A stretch of DNA of 64,000 bases from a methanotrophic endosymbiont of Bathymodiolus puteoserpentis (Logatchev). GTDB taxonomy: Bacteria; Pseudomonadota; Gammaproteobacteria; Methylococcales; Methylomonadaceae. Each line of letters opens with the position of its first letter. Within the stretch, counting starts at the first letter, position 1. This document shows, in pieces, positions 7,189 through 17,201 of this stretch. The DNA lies in NCBI RefSeq assembly GCF_900128525.1, contig NZ_FQTQ01000197.1, positions 1-64,000 on the forward strand, read 5' to 3'. The notes under the pieces were generated by a model. The model was not told where the DNA came from and searched no databases. It saw only the letters and a list, made by a program, of their open reading frames with translations. The position numbers and the translations under genes were made by a program.

Positions 7189-9855
7189 TTATTCAACTAA
7201 GGCGATTTCTGGCTGCCACTCTAACCATTCTTGTTGATAATCATTATGCAAATCAAATACATGCCCTGCTTTAGCATTATGACTAGCTGTCTCCGGTGTA
7301 GCAAAAGCAATCCCACCGGCAACAATGCTTTCAATCGATTCAGTGCGTACTTCTGCCCCAGCAATCCAGCCAAAGTCAATGCTAACACCACTCGCATTCC
7401 AAAACTTAGTATTCTGTTTGACCAACGGCGCATATTGAGACGCAATATAAATATCAATTAAAACCTGTGTCGCATTTTTGGATAAATGAAAACTTCTTAC
7501 TTCACCGACATTAATTTGTCGATAAGAAACATGATTGCCTACTTTAATAGAACCTAAACGTGGTGCTTGTAACACAAGATGTAAACCTTGCTTTATTGCC
7601 ACTTGATTCAGTTTGGCTACAAATTCTGTTTGCTTTGCCCCATTACCGGGTTCTATATCCAAATAGCTTCCTTTAATTAAAGTATCTAAATTTTTATTTT
7701 TAAATAAACCCACTTGCGCTGATACTAACCAAAATTTCGTCCCGGCTCGGGCAAAATTAATCGCTGAGCCGAATAATTTTGCATTGGCAATAATCGATTG
7801 ATTATCTTCTGCTAATTTAACCGTGCTTATTTCTCCAACAGGAACTCCCAAATACTTAATGGCCGTGCCTGCACTAATTCCCTTTGCTAAAGAAAATTTT
7901 ATGGTAATTTCCTCAGCTAATTGCAGAGCGATTTGTTTATCCGCATACAGGTGATAAGTTTTATTATCTTTTGCTTTTGTAGTGACCCTGCTTTCTTGTG
8001 CCAAGTTAGCAAAGCTAATACCACCATTTAATAAAGCGCTCACCGACGCCATATCGACATCAAGCCCCGATAAGCTGGCTTTCACTTTCAGTCCGCTATT
8101 ACGCCAAAAACGACTAGAACCGGTTAGTAAATGTCGATATTTACTGCGTATAACCACGCTAATAATAATCCTGTCATTCTCTTTGCTCAAACGATAATAA
8201 ACGACTTCACCTACTGGAATTTTCTTAAAATAAACTTGAGTTCCAGTCGCCAAAGAGCCTAAATCACTCGCGCTAAGTTGAACAATAGTTTCACCTTTTT
8301 TCGGCTTATAAGGCGTTAATTCTACTCCGATCGCAGCAGCATAGTTAGGGTGTAAATCATAGAGTGCATGGTTTTTAATTTTTTTAGTACTTAATTCCGG
8401 TGTTAAAAATTCAATCCCCCCATTTAACAACGTTCCCACAGTCCCCGTTTGAATGTCCATACCCGTCGTACCGACATGCACTTGTACCCCACTGGTATTC
8501 CAAAAACGCGAACTAGGCGCGACTAAATGCGCATAACGTTCTGTAATATAAATATCAATTAAGACGTGTTCACCTTTTTTATTCAGTTTAAAATCATGTA
8601 CTTGACCTACTTGTATTTTTTTATAAAGGATAGGGCTGCCATATTCGATAGAACCTAAAGAATCCGCTTTTAAAACCAAATGAATCCCTTTATCACCTAT
8701 AGACATTAATGGTGGTTTGCTCAGCGCAATAAACTCTCTAACGCTAGCCCCCTCACCTACTTGCATTTTTATATGGTTGCCTTGTAATAAAGATTTCAAC
8801 CCCGAAAAATCAGTGAGTGAAAGTTTTGGTTTATCTAACCAGAATTTTGTCCCCTCTTTTAATAACGCTTCAGCACGCGGGTCAAACATTACTTCGGCAA
8901 TAACACTTTTCCCCGTCTTTTTATAACTTAATTTCTTAACAATACCGATTTTAAAAGCATCATACTGAACTTCTGTCACACCCTCTTGTAAGCCAATCGC
9001 TGATTCAAAATTAATTTTGACTAAAATACCAACCTTAGCACTATCAAAATCACTGTGTAATTTAAATTGTGTACCGTTATCAGCTATATCGGCACTTTCA
9101 GTGTCTGGCGTATAAAAAGCTATCCCTCCAGAAATGAGTGCTGCAAGTGACTCTGTTTGCATGGAGAAGCCGCTTAAATCTGCTTTTATTGATAAGCCAC
9201 TCGCATTCCAAAAGCGAGATGATTTTTTGACTAAATAAGCATAACGCTCCTCAATATAGACTTTAATAATGACACCGTTATGTGTGTCAGCTAATTCATA
9301 ATCTAAAACTTCACCCACGGGAATTTGGCGAAAATAAATTTTTGAACCACGCGCAATGGAACCTAAACTATCGGCAAAAATATCAATATTCAAACCTAAC
9401 TTATGCTCGTCTATAACCGGTGGTTTATCTAAAGCGATAAACTCTCTTTGCTTTTTACCTTCTCCTGGGTGCATACGAATATAATTCCCCGAAACAATCG
9501 TCTCCAAACCAGTAATTTCAGTTAGCGAAACCTTGGGTTTAACCAACCAAAACCCGGTATTTTCTCTAAGGCTTTCACTGGCTGCTCGCTGAATTTCAGC
9601 ATGCACTTTTACTTGCTGTAAATTCTGACTAATATCTACTTTTTTAACGACACCTATGCGCACCCCTTTATAAATAATAGGGGTTTTCCCCTCTCGCAGA
9701 CCTACCGCATGATCAAATACAATAAGAATATCAATGCCCTTTTCATTCATACTTTGGTATATCGTCCAGCCCCCTATTAAAGCGGCTACTAAAGGTAATA
9801 ACCAAATACCCGATAGCCAATGTTTTTTTATAATAGTGGGCTTAGTTAGGTTCAT
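7189..9855 (-). CDS. letB: LetB (YebT)-type MCE protein with seven MCE domains
   Basis: The protein is 888 residues, close to E. coli LetB (877). One N-terminal membrane helix (about 12-32, GIWLLPLVAALIGGWTIY) is followed by seven MCE units, which begin near residues 40, 155, 275, 390, 510, 640 and 755. They are recognisable by recurring patterns such as SLGSI-x-GS-x-I-x-Y-x-x-I-x-VGEV. Seven units match LetB, a tunnel that spans the periplasm and moves lipids between membranes, rather than PqiB with three. The start overlaps the end of the LetA C-half gene by 14 bp, showing translational coupling. No residues appear to be missing. Confidence 0.88.
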   Translation of the reverse strand: MNLTKPTIIKKHWLSGIWLLPLVAALIGGWTIYQSMNEKGIDILIVFDHAVGLREGKTPIIYKGVRIGVVKKVDISQNLQQVKVHAEIQRAASESLRENTGFWLVKPKVSLTEITGLETIVSGNYIRMHPGEGKKQREFIALDKPPVIDEHKLGLNIDIFADSLGSIARGSKIYFRQIPVGEVLDYELADTHNGVIIKVYIEERYAYLVKKSSRFWNASGLSIKADLSGFSMQTESLAALISGGIAFYTPDTESADIADNGTQFKLHSDFDSAKVGILVKINFESAIGLQEGVTEVQYDAFKIGIVKKLSYKKTGKSVIAEVMFDPRAEALLKEGTKFWLDKPKLSLTDFSGLKSLLQGNHIKMQVGEGASVREFIALSKPPLMSIGDKGIHLVLKADSLGSIEYGSPILYKKIQVGQVHDFKLNKKGEHVLIDIYITERYAHLVAPSSRFWNTSGVQVHVGTTGMDIQTGTVGTLLNGGIEFLTPELSTKKIKNHALYDLHPNYAAAIGVELTPYKPKKGETIVQLSASDLGSLATGTQVYFKKIPVGEVVYYRLSKENDRIIISVVIRSKYRHLLTGSSRFWRNSGLKVKASLSGLDVDMASVSALLNGGISFANLAQESRVTTKAKDNKTYHLYADKQIALQLAEEITIKFSLAKGISAGTAIKYLGVPVGEISTVKLAEDNQSIIANAKLFGSAINFARAGTKFWLVSAQVGLFKNKNLDTLIKGSYLDIEPGNGAKQTEFVAKLNQVAIKQGLHLVLQAPRLGSIKVGNHVSYRQINVGEVRSFHLSKNATQVLIDIYIASQYAPLVKQNTKFWNASGVSIDFGWIAGAEVRTESIESIVAGGIAFATPETASHNAKAGHVFDLHNDYQQEWLEWQPEIALVE

Positions 9856-10468
9856 TTATATCATCCCAAATTAATCTTGAATCAAAACGCATTGCAGCTA
9901 ACATAGTTAATATAATCACAACAGCAAATAATAATCCTGCAGGTTCTATATCCACCGAGGCTATTTTATTAAATTTAACAATACCTAATAAAATACTAAT
10001 CACAAACACATCCAGCATAGACCAGCGACCAACAAACTCAATAATGCGGTACATTTGGGTGCGCATATAAGTGCTCATTGGCCATTTAAATTGTGTTGCC
10101 AGTAATATCATAGCTAAAGCAATTATTTTTAATGCCGGCACTAAAATACTGGCAATAAAAACAATCACAGCAATCGGAGCCATACCAATATTTGCTAAAT
10201 TAATAATGCCAGACATAATGGTATCAGTACGGATAGTCCCCCCCTTAGTCAAAGTCATAATAGGCAGGATATTAGCTGGGATATAGAGAAAAAATCCGCT
10301 GATTAAAAGCGCCCAGCTTTGACTTAAACTATTTGGAATTCTAGGGTAGACTTTGTTCTGACACCGCGGGCACTGAATCACTTGTTGTTGTTTTTGAGGC
10401 AATACCTTATGGCATTGCCGGCAACATAAAAAACCTTGTTTCAAGGCAGAATAAGACTTATTCACCAT
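9842..10468 (-). CDS. letA: PqiA/LetA-like membrane protein, C-terminal half as a separate gene
   Basis: This 208-residue protein has one PqiA domain. A rubredoxin-like zinc ribbon (CRQC near residues 16-19 and CPRC near 34-37) is followed by about four membrane helices, the first beginning WALLISGFFLYIPANILPI. E. coli LetA (YebS) and PqiA hold two such domains in one chain of about 420 residues; here each is a separate gene. The start overlaps the upstream half by 11 bp and the stop overlaps letB by 14 bp, so the three genes are coupled. It should pair with the other half and with LetB to load or extract lipids at the inner membrane. Confidence 0.82.
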   Translation of the reverse strand: MVNKSYSALKQGFLCCRQCHKVLPQKQQQVIQCPRCQNKVYPRIPNSLSQSWALLISGFFLYIPANILPIMTLTKGGTIRTDTIMSGIINLANIGMAPIAVIVFIASILVPALKIIALAMILLATQFKWPMSTYMRTQMYRIIEFVGRWSMLDVFVISILLGIVKFNKIASVDIEPAGLLFAVVIILTMLAAMRFDSRLIWDDINEPN

Positions 10469-11102
10469 GCTTCTCGATTAAATTCCAAATTAATTTTTTA
10501 TTTAATAACTGAGTTTGCAGTGTATTAATGAATAACAAGCTAATAAAAGCATATAAGCCAAAACCTAGATCTAGCTCTGCATCATCGCGTAATTTAATCG
10601 AGGCAACAATAATACTTAGCATAAAAATATCTAACATACCCCAAGCATTTAAATAACCATACCATTTAAAACAAAATGCCAAATAACGACTTTTAACTTG
10701 GTAATAAAAGCGTGTGGTAACAAATATAAGCAATATCATTTGCACCAAAGGAACGAGCATTAAGGAAAAAAATATAATTAAACCAATCCCCCAGTTCCCG
10801 GTACTAAATAATGTTTGCACACAAACTAAAATGGATAATGCTTCGGTATTACCCACCATCGTAAACTGTAATATGGGTAATAACATGGCTGGAAAATAAA
10901 GAATCAAGCCTGCAAAAACACAAAAAAAGTTATTCCTAATAGAAAGGCGCGTTGGATGCTCTAAGGTATGTCCACAACGCGGGCAATGACTCGTACAACC
11001 TTCTTTTACCTGTATGGCAGCCATCAATAAATCACAATCAGGGCATGCCTCTAAAGATTGAGTATTATCGGTATTTAATGTTGACCGCATCATCTCTACC
11101 AA
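10458..11102 (-). CDS. letA: PqiA/LetA-like membrane protein, N-terminal half as a separate gene
   Basis: This 214-residue protein is the second PqiA-domain gene. It has a zinc ribbon (CPDC near 19-22, CPRC near 38-41) and about four membrane helices, the first in the segment FAGLILYFPAMLLPIL. It begins inside the last 38 bp of dnaE on the same strand, and ATG codons at residues 4 and 5 are possible alternative starts. Together with the following gene it makes the equivalent of one full LetA. No degenerate spacer joins the two, so this looks like a stable split rather than a frameshift. Confidence 0.8.
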   Translation of the reverse strand: MVEMMRSTLNTDNTQSLEACPDCDLLMAAIQVKEGCTSHCPRCGHTLEHPTRLSIRNNFFCVFAGLILYFPAMLLPILQFTMVGNTEALSILVCVQTLFSTGNWGIGLIIFFSLMLVPLVQMILLIFVTTRFYYQVKSRYLAFCFKWYGYLNAWGMLDIFMLSIIVASIKLRDDAELDLGFGLYAFISLLFINTLQTQLLNKKLIWNLIEKHGE

Positions 11103-14100
11103 TTAATCGCCGTAGTCGGATCATCAACTCATCCGTTGGATGGACACGCCATGCATCACCTAACTGCACACTTGCTTTCGCACTTGAAGCTAGGTAATTA
11201 GCCACAACCATGCATTGTCCACCACTAAAGGGTTGTATTATTTCCTGTAATTTATGCAAAAAATCACGCCCCTTTACTGCTGAATGCACGCTATCCCAGT
11301 CCAACATTAAGCAGCGCGCGAAATTCTCTCGCGCCTGTTCCATACTTAATAATTTATCAGCGGTAATACTAAGCATACCTGAATAGCCATCCATCCGTGC
11401 CGAGCCTTCAACGATCAAAATATCATCACCTTTTAATAAGTCTTTATAAGTTTCAAAAGTTTCACTATAAATGGCGACATCGACTCGCGCACTTTTATCA
11501 TCCAAAGTGGCAAAACCCATCGTGCGACCTTTCCGATCTTGCCGCGTACGCATGCCAACTAATAAGCCTGCCAAACGCGTATCTGACTTACCACGCGAGC
11601 CTTCAACACTCGCTAAAATATGTGCAATACTGCCATGCGTGATATTTTTTAACTCGGCACTGTATTCGTCAATCGGATGGCCGGTTAAAAACAAACCTAA
11701 GGCTAATTTTTCAAAAGCTAAGCGCTCTTTTTCCGACCATGGCGGAACATTAGCCGAATAGTCTTTTACTTCATCTTCGCTCGTTTCTGCATTAACGGCT
11801 AAACCAAATAAATCATTTTGTCCGACTTCGGTCATTTTTACATGACGTTCTGCTACCTTTATAGCGGTTGGCAATTCAGCCATATGGCTCGCACGATTGG
11901 CATTAAAAACATCGAATGCTCCGCCACGAATCAAGGCCTCAAACACACGTTTATTAACCTTACGCAAATCCACGCGCTTACATAAATCATATAAACCTTT
12001 AAAAGGGCCATTTTCTTTACGCTCGCGTAATAAATCCTCAATTGCCGCCTCACCTACGCCTTTAATTGCGCCAATTCCGTAAACAATTTCGCCTTGTTCA
12101 TTCACAGTAAAATGCAAATTAGAGACATTAATATTCGGCGAACAAACCTCTAATTTCATATCCTGACATTCAGCAATCAAGATGACCACTTTATCGGTAT
12201 TATCCATATCAGCAGACAATACTGCAGCCATAAAAGCAGCGGGGAAATGCGCTTTTAACCAAGCCGTTTGGTAAGCCACCAAAGCATAAGCGGCTGAATG
12301 GGATTTGTTAAACCCATAGCCCGCAAATTTTTCCATAAGATCGAAAACATAAGTCGCAATACTTTCATCAATACCAGCCGCTATTGCACCTTTAGTAAAA
12401 ATAGCTCGCTGCTGAGCCATTTCTTCTACTTTTTTCTTACCCATGGCACGACGCAATAAATCCGCGCCACCTAAACTATACCCGCCCATTTCCCGCGCAA
12501 TTTGCATAACTTGTTCTTGATACAAAATAACGCCATTTGTAGGTTGAAGAATAGGCTCTAAAACAGGGTGAGCATATTCAGCTTTTGCACCATGTTTTAC
12601 ATTAATATAATCATCCACCATGCCTGACTCTAACGGCCCTGGCCTGAACAAAGCCACTAAAGCAATAATGTCATCAAAGCAATCGGGTTTTAACTTTTTA
12701 ATCAGTTCTTTCATACCTCGCGATTCAAGCTGAAATACTGCCGTTGTTTCGGCATTTTTTAAGAGCTCATACGAAGCCGCATCATCACGTGGGATTTGCG
12801 TAATATCAACTAAAGGCTTATTCAGCTCAGCTTGTTTCTTATTGATAGTCTGTAATGCCCAATCAATAATGGTTAAAGTCCGCAAGCCTAAAAAGTCAAA
12901 CTTGACCAAGCCTACTGCTTCAACATCATCTTTATCAAACTGGGTAACTAAATTACCACCACTTTGCTCACAATATAAAGGCGAGAAATCGGTTAATTTA
13001 CTGGGGGCGATAACCACACCACCTGCATGTTTACCAGCATTCCTAACGACGCCCTCTAAAGATAAAGCCATATCCAATAAGGCTTTTACATCATCATCTG
13101 TTTCATATAGCTCTTTAAACTCAGGTACTTGGTCTAAAGCCTTAGTCAAGGTTATGCCGATTTCAAACGGAACTAATTTAGATAAACGATCAACAAAACC
13201 ATAAGGATGACTTAGCACACGACCTACATCACGAATAACCGCTTTCGCTGCCATCGAGCCATAAGTGATAATTTGCGATACTTTTTCTCGACCATAATGG
13301 CGCGCCACATAATCAATCACTTCATCGCGTCGATCCATACAGAAATCGACATCAAAATCTGGCATCGAAACCCGCTCCGGATTTAAAAAGCGCTCAAATA
13401 ATAAATCAAACTCTATCGGGTCTAAATCAGTAATATTCAGTACATAAGCTACCAAAGATCCCGCACCCGAGCCACGACCAGGACCCACTGGAATAGCATT
13501 GTCCTTTGCCCATTGAATAAAGTCAGCAACAATCATAAAGTAACCAGGAAAGCCCATTTGCACAATGGTATCTAATTCCATTGTCAAACGTTCATCATAA
13601 GCTTTACGGTTTTCTTCTGCTGTCCCGGCACCTACCGCAGGGTATTTTTTCAATCGCGCCTCTAAGCCTTTTTTTGATTCCTCAATAAAAAACTCATCTA
13701 AAGACATACCTTCTGGCACAGGAAAGTCAGGTAAAAAGTTTTCCCCTAAGGTTAATTTAAGGTTACAGCGCTTAGCAATTTCAACCGTGTTTGCCGTAGC
13801 TTCTGGAATATCAACAAATAATGCCAGCATTTCATCAGTGCTACGTAAATATTGCTGATGGGTATAATCTTTAGGACGGCGAGTATCATCAATAACACGG
13901 CCTTGGTTAATACACACACGAACTTCATGCGCATCAAAATTGGAAGATTTTAGAAAACGAACATCATTAGTAGCAACAACAGGCAAATCTAACTCTGTAG
14001 CTAAGGCAACGGCCTTGGCTATATAAGCCTCTTCATTTTTTTTGCCGACACGCTGTAATTCCAAATAAAAACTCTGTGGAAATAGAGACTGCCAGTACTG

Positions 14101-14562
14101 CGCTGCTTGCCTTGCCTGCTCTGAATCATCAGCTAATAGTGCTAACCCTACATCACCTTCCAGCGCGCCAGACAAAGCAATTAAACCTTTATTATTTTGC
14201 TCAATCCATTCTCGCCTGAGCATAGGCACACCTTGATGCTGCCCTTCTTGGTAAGCGATAGAAATTAATTCAGTTAAAGTAACGTACCCGACATTATTTT
14301 TAACCAATAGGGTAAGCCGAGAGGGCTGAGCGGGGCTATCTGGGTTAAAAATATGGACATCAGCCCCCGCTATTGGCTTAATGCCTTTACCTAAAGCGGC
14401 ACGATAAAATTTGACGAGAGAAAAAAGGTTAGATTGATCGGTAATCGCTACCGCTGGCATGCCTAAGTTTGCTAACTCATTAATCAAGGGCTTTACTTTA
14501 ACGATACCATCCACTAAGGAATATTCAGAGTGCAGGCGTAAATGAATAAACTTAGGTTGCAT
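11065..14562 (-). CDS. dnaE: DNA polymerase III alpha subunit
   Basis: The 1165-residue protein is almost the same length as E. coli DnaE (1160). The N-terminal PHP domain starts with the family motif FIHLRLHSEYSLVDG. The polymerase active-site acidic motif PDFDVDFCMD lies near residues 398-407, after a GPGRGSGAGS loop. The C-terminal region has an OB-fold (about 990-1065, around GRTMGFATLDD). It is the replicative polymerase catalytic subunit. The gene follows rnhB as in most gammaproteobacteria, but accA, its usual downstream neighbour, is replaced by the letAB genes. The upstream ribosome-binding site is weak. Confidence 0.97.
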   Translation of the reverse strand: MQPKFIHLRLHSEYSLVDGIVKVKPLINELANLGMPAVAITDQSNLFSLVKFYRAALGKGIKPIAGADVHIFNPDSPAQPSRLTLLVKNNVGYVTLTELISIAYQEGQHQGVPMLRREWIEQNNKGLIALSGALEGDVGLALLADDSEQARQAAQYWQSLFPQSFYLELQRVGKKNEEAYIAKAVALATELDLPVVATNDVRFLKSSNFDAHEVRVCINQGRVIDDTRRPKDYTHQQYLRSTDEMLALFVDIPEATANTVEIAKRCNLKLTLGENFLPDFPVPEGMSLDEFFIEESKKGLEARLKKYPAVGAGTAEENRKAYDERLTMELDTIVQMGFPGYFMIVADFIQWAKDNAIPVGPGRGSGAGSLVAYVLNITDLDPIEFDLLFERFLNPERVSMPDFDVDFCMDRRDEVIDYVARHYGREKVSQIITYGSMAAKAVIRDVGRVLSHPYGFVDRLSKLVPFEIGITLTKALDQVPEFKELYETDDDVKALLDMALSLEGVVRNAGKHAGGVVIAPSKLTDFSPLYCEQSGGNLVTQFDKDDVEAVGLVKFDFLGLRTLTIIDWALQTINKKQAELNKPLVDITQIPRDDAASYELLKNAETTAVFQLESRGMKELIKKLKPDCFDDIIALVALFRPGPLESGMVDDYINVKHGAKAEYAHPVLEPILQPTNGVILYQEQVMQIAREMGGYSLGGADLLRRAMGKKKVEEMAQQRAIFTKGAIAAGIDESIATYVFDLMEKFAGYGFNKSHSAAYALVAYQTAWLKAHFPAAFMAAVLSADMDNTDKVVILIAECQDMKLEVCSPNINVSNLHFTVNEQGEIVYGIGAIKGVGEAAIEDLLRERKENGPFKGLYDLCKRVDLRKVNKRVFEALIRGGAFDVFNANRASHMAELPTAIKVAERHVKMTEVGQNDLFGLAVNAETSEDEVKDYSANVPPWSEKERLAFEKLALGLFLTGHPIDEYSAELKNITHGSIAHILASVEGSRGKSDTRLAGLLVGMRTRQDRKGRTMGFATLDDKSARVDVAIYSETFETYKDLLKGDDILIVEGSARMDGYSGMLSITADKLLSMEQARENFARCLMLDWDSVHSAVKGRDFLHKLQEIIQPFSGGQCMVVANYLASSAKASVQLGDAWRVHPTDELMIRLRRLIGRDDAVNIKYR

Positions 14563-14656
14563 AAGATAGGAGAGTTACGAAAGAAATAATACCAAAGGCA
14601 TGGTTACACACAATAGACATTGGTAAAACGAGGCTGTAGTGGAACTTATTGTAATG

Positions 14657-15229
14657 CTATAGCATTTGCTTAATAGGTGAAAATGAACGCCGATGCTGTT
14701 CAGTAAGCCCTAAACTAAGCAGCTTTTCTTTATGTAGTTTTGTTGGGTAGCCTTTATGTTTAGAAAACTCATAACCTGGATAAAGCACATCTAAAGTACT
14801 CATTTCACTATCTCGATAAACTTTAGCTAAGATAGACGCGGCTGAAATTTCAGCAACCAATAAGTCACCTTGAATAATAGTTTCCCCTGGATAATCTATA
14901 TCGGGATATTGATTACCATCTACCTGAACCCATGTGGGTTGAACAGCTAATGACTCTACTGCACGTTTCATCGCCAAGAGTGAGGCTTGCAAAATATTCA
15001 TACGGTCAATTTCACTAGGCTCTGCTCGTGTAATCGTCCATGCTAAAGCTCGTTCTTTGACCTGCTTTGCCAGTGCCTTACGTTTTTTAGCTGATATTTT
15101 TTTAGAATCCGTTAAGCCTTGAATAGGCCGGTGCGGATCTAATATAACTGCGGCAGCAACGACAGGCCCAACGATACAGCCGCGCCCAACTTCATCAACT
15201 CCAGCGGTAATTGTTTGGCTAAGAGGCAA
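14657..15229 (-). CDS. rnhB: Ribonuclease HII
   Basis: This 190-residue enzyme cleaves RNA in RNA-DNA hybrids, including single misincorporated ribonucleotides. The metal-binding residues are all visible: Asp12 and Glu13 in DEVGRG, Asp104 in VQVDGN, and Asp140. It follows lpxA with only 5 bp between them and precedes dnaE by 94 bp. lpxB normally separates lpxA and rnhB in this cluster and is absent here. Confidence 0.95.
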   Translation of the reverse strand: MPLSQTITAGVDEVGRGCIVGPVVAAAVILDPHRPIQGLTDSKKISAKKRKALAKQVKERALAWTITRAEPSEIDRMNILQASLLAMKRAVESLAVQPTWVQVDGNQYPDIDYPGETIIQGDLLVAEISAASILAKVYRDSEMSTLDVLYPGYEFSKHKGYPTKLHKEKLLSLGLTEQHRRSFSPIKQML

Positions 15230-15234
15230 TTGAA

Positions 15235-16011
15235 TTACCGTAAAATGCCACGCGATACATTACGCAAGAAACTCACCATATTAGAAATTTCGTCACATTC
15301 TGCAGCTAAATCTTCCATTTCTTCAATAGCATCTTCTAAGCGCAGGTTATTTTTATATAAAATCTTATAGGCCTTACGTATTAAACGAACCGCTTCTGCA
15401 TTACTTCCTGCTCGCTCCATACCCACAGAATTAATACCATGAGGGCGTGTAGGCCGACCACCTACCATAACATAGGGGGGAATATCCTGAGTAATTGCAC
15501 TACCCATAGCGGCAAAACTAAAAGTACCAATCTGAGTAAACTGATGCACCAAAGTAAAACCACCTAAAATGGCATTATCACAAAGATGCACATGTCCTGC
15601 TAAAGATGCCCCATTAGCCATAATAACGTTATTACCCACGATGCAATCATGAGCAACATGCGTATAAGCCATAAAAAGATTATCACTACCAATCTTAGTA
15701 AGACCTCTATCCTGCAAGGTACCACGATGCATAGTCGTAAATTCACGAATCACATTTCTATCACCAATGACTAAACTGGTTTTTTCATCAGCATATTTTT
15801 TATCTTGGGGATCTTCCCCAATCGATGCAAACTGATAAATATGATTATCTTTACCTAACGTTACCGGACCTTTCATCACAACATGAGGACCAATAACAGT
15901 ACCTTCACCGATGCTTACTTCTGCACCAATAATGGAATACGCACCTATTTGTACATTATCCGCAATTTCAGCATGATTATCGATAATGGCAGTCGGATCA
16001 ATCAATTTCAT
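15235..16011 (-). CDS. lpxA: UDP-N-acetylglucosamine acyltransferase
   Basis: LpxA performs the first acylation of lipid A synthesis. I start it at 16011 (MKLIDPTAI), giving 258 residues. A longer frame from 16059 would add 16 residues not typical of the family and overlap fabZ by 62 bp. The N-terminal two thirds is a left-handed parallel beta-helix of hexapeptide repeats, with catalytic His121 in AHDC, and the C-terminal part is helical. The chosen start overlaps the fabZ stop by 14 bp. Confidence 0.94.
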   Translation of the reverse strand: MKLIDPTAIIDNHAEIADNVQIGAYSIIGAEVSIGEGTVIGPHVVMKGPVTLGKDNHIYQFASIGEDPQDKKYADEKTSLVIGDRNVIREFTTMHRGTLQDRGLTKIGSDNLFMAYTHVAHDCIVGNNVIMANGASLAGHVHLCDNAILGGFTLVHQFTQIGTFSFAAMGSAITQDIPPYVMVGGRPTRPHGINSVGMERAGSNAEAVRLIRKAYKILYKNNLRLEDAIEEMEDLAAECDEISNMVSFLRNVSRGILR

Positions 16012-16453
16012 CGACGACTGCAGCACAACGAATAATAGCACTTGCAACAAATTCACCATCTACGGTTGCAGTACAATTAAAGGACCAAATATTACGTTTA
16101 CTTCTTTCAAAAATAGCTTCTAGCATCATTTGATCGCCAGGTACCACAGGTCTTTTAAATCTAGCCTTATCAATACCCGTTAAAAAATAAGTCATGCCAT
16201 GGCCTAATTCATCTGGCTTTGTTTCAGAAGCTAACAAACCTGTCGCTTGAGCCAATGCTTCTAAAATTAAAACTCCAGGAAAAATCGCCATATGAGGAAA
16301 ATGTCCCTGAAAAATGGGTTCATTATAAGTAATATTCTTCACGCCCAGTAAGCGTACACCAGGCTCACACTCCACAACTTTATCAATAAGTAGGAATGGG
16401 TATCTATGTGGTAAAAACGCTTGAATTTGTTTTATATCAAGTAATGTTTCCAA
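15998..16453 (-). CDS. fabZ: 3-hydroxyacyl-ACP dehydratase FabZ
   Basis: This 151-residue hot-dog-fold dehydratase acts in fatty-acid elongation and supplies the acyl-ACP pool that lipid A synthesis draws on. The catalytic His51 lies in GHFP, and Glu65 lies in PGVLILEAL. Its end overlaps lpxA. The usual upstream neighbour lpxD is missing: the 146 bp between skp and fabZ hold no ORF. Confidence 0.95.
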   Translation of the reverse strand: METLLDIKQIQAFLPHRYPFLLIDKVVECEPGVRLLGVKNITYNEPIFQGHFPHMAIFPGVLILEALAQATGLLASETKPDELGHGMTYFLTGIDKARFKRPVVPGDQMMLEAIFERSKRNIWSFNCTATVDGEFVASAIIRCAAVVDEID

Positions 16454-16599
16454 TGTAACAACCTTTTTTCTTTAAACTAATGAATACTTCAATACCAAAT
16501 GAACTGGCGCTATCTTTTGTTTTATAAACTAATGCTTCAATCAAGATCAGTCTATAACCTAATCTAATTACTTTTCTCTGAATAGGAATTAAAAAGTGG

Positions 16600-17097
16600 C
16601 TAAGGCATTGTAGAAAGTTTTTCTTGTACTTTACTGGTCACATCTACTTTAGGGCTTGCATAAATCACGCCTTCAGTTAATAACAAATCATACTTCCCTT
16701 CTGCCGCCAAAGCTTTAACTGCTTCAATAATCCTAGTTTGCATTTTGCCTAATTCTTCATTACGACGAATACTAAAATCTTCTTTAAATTCTTGCTGAGC
16801 ACGTTGAACATCTCTACGCTTAGCAATAATATCGCGTTCTAACTTTCGTTTTTCCGTATCCGTCATCGTCAGGCCATCTCTCGCTAATTTTTCTTCTAGC
16901 TTTTTGATTGCTTTAGCTTGTGATACTAGTTGCTTATCTTTAGGGGAAAACTCTTTTTCCAAACGTTTTTTAGCGTCTGCAGCCTGAGGGGCATTCGCCA
17001 TCAATAAGGGCACATTTACTACACCAATTTTTATTTCCGCTTGAACCGCTTGGCTTGCCATTATCAAAGCCGCCAAAAAAAACATTTTTTTCAACAT
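16600..17097 (-). CDS. skp: Periplasmic chaperone Skp/OmpH family
   Basis: The 165-residue protein begins with a signal peptide (about 1-20, cleavage after QAVQA). It continues with a short beta strand (IKIGVVNVPLLM) and a long charged helical hairpin rich in Lys/Glu/Arg, the jellyfish-like architecture of Skp. Skp holds unfolded outer-membrane proteins in the periplasm for BamA. The gene lies about 105 bp after bamA on the same strand. Confidence 0.9.
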   Translation of the reverse strand: MLKKMFFLAALIMASQAVQAEIKIGVVNVPLLMANAPQAADAKKRLEKEFSPKDKQLVSQAKAIKKLEEKLARDGLTMTDTEKRKLERDIIAKRRDVQRAQQEFKEDFSIRRNEELGKMQTRIIEAVKALAAEGKYDLLLTEGVIYASPKVDVTSKVQEKLSTMP

Positions 17098-17201
17098 TAA
17101 AAATTCTCCATATACCTATTCAAAAGAACAAAACCTAGTTATTTATTATACTGCATATCTAGCAGTGAGAGAGTATTTCACTTACCCCCTAGTGATTTTT
17201 T

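Noticed and set aside
12842-13204. Plus-strand open frame of 120 codons opposite dnaE
   Set aside because: It is antisense to the well-conserved polymerase domain and shows no family resemblance.
15235-16059. Longer lpxA start at 16059
   Set aside because: The extra 16 residues are not typical of LpxA and would overlap fabZ by 62 bp; the ATG at 16011 fits.
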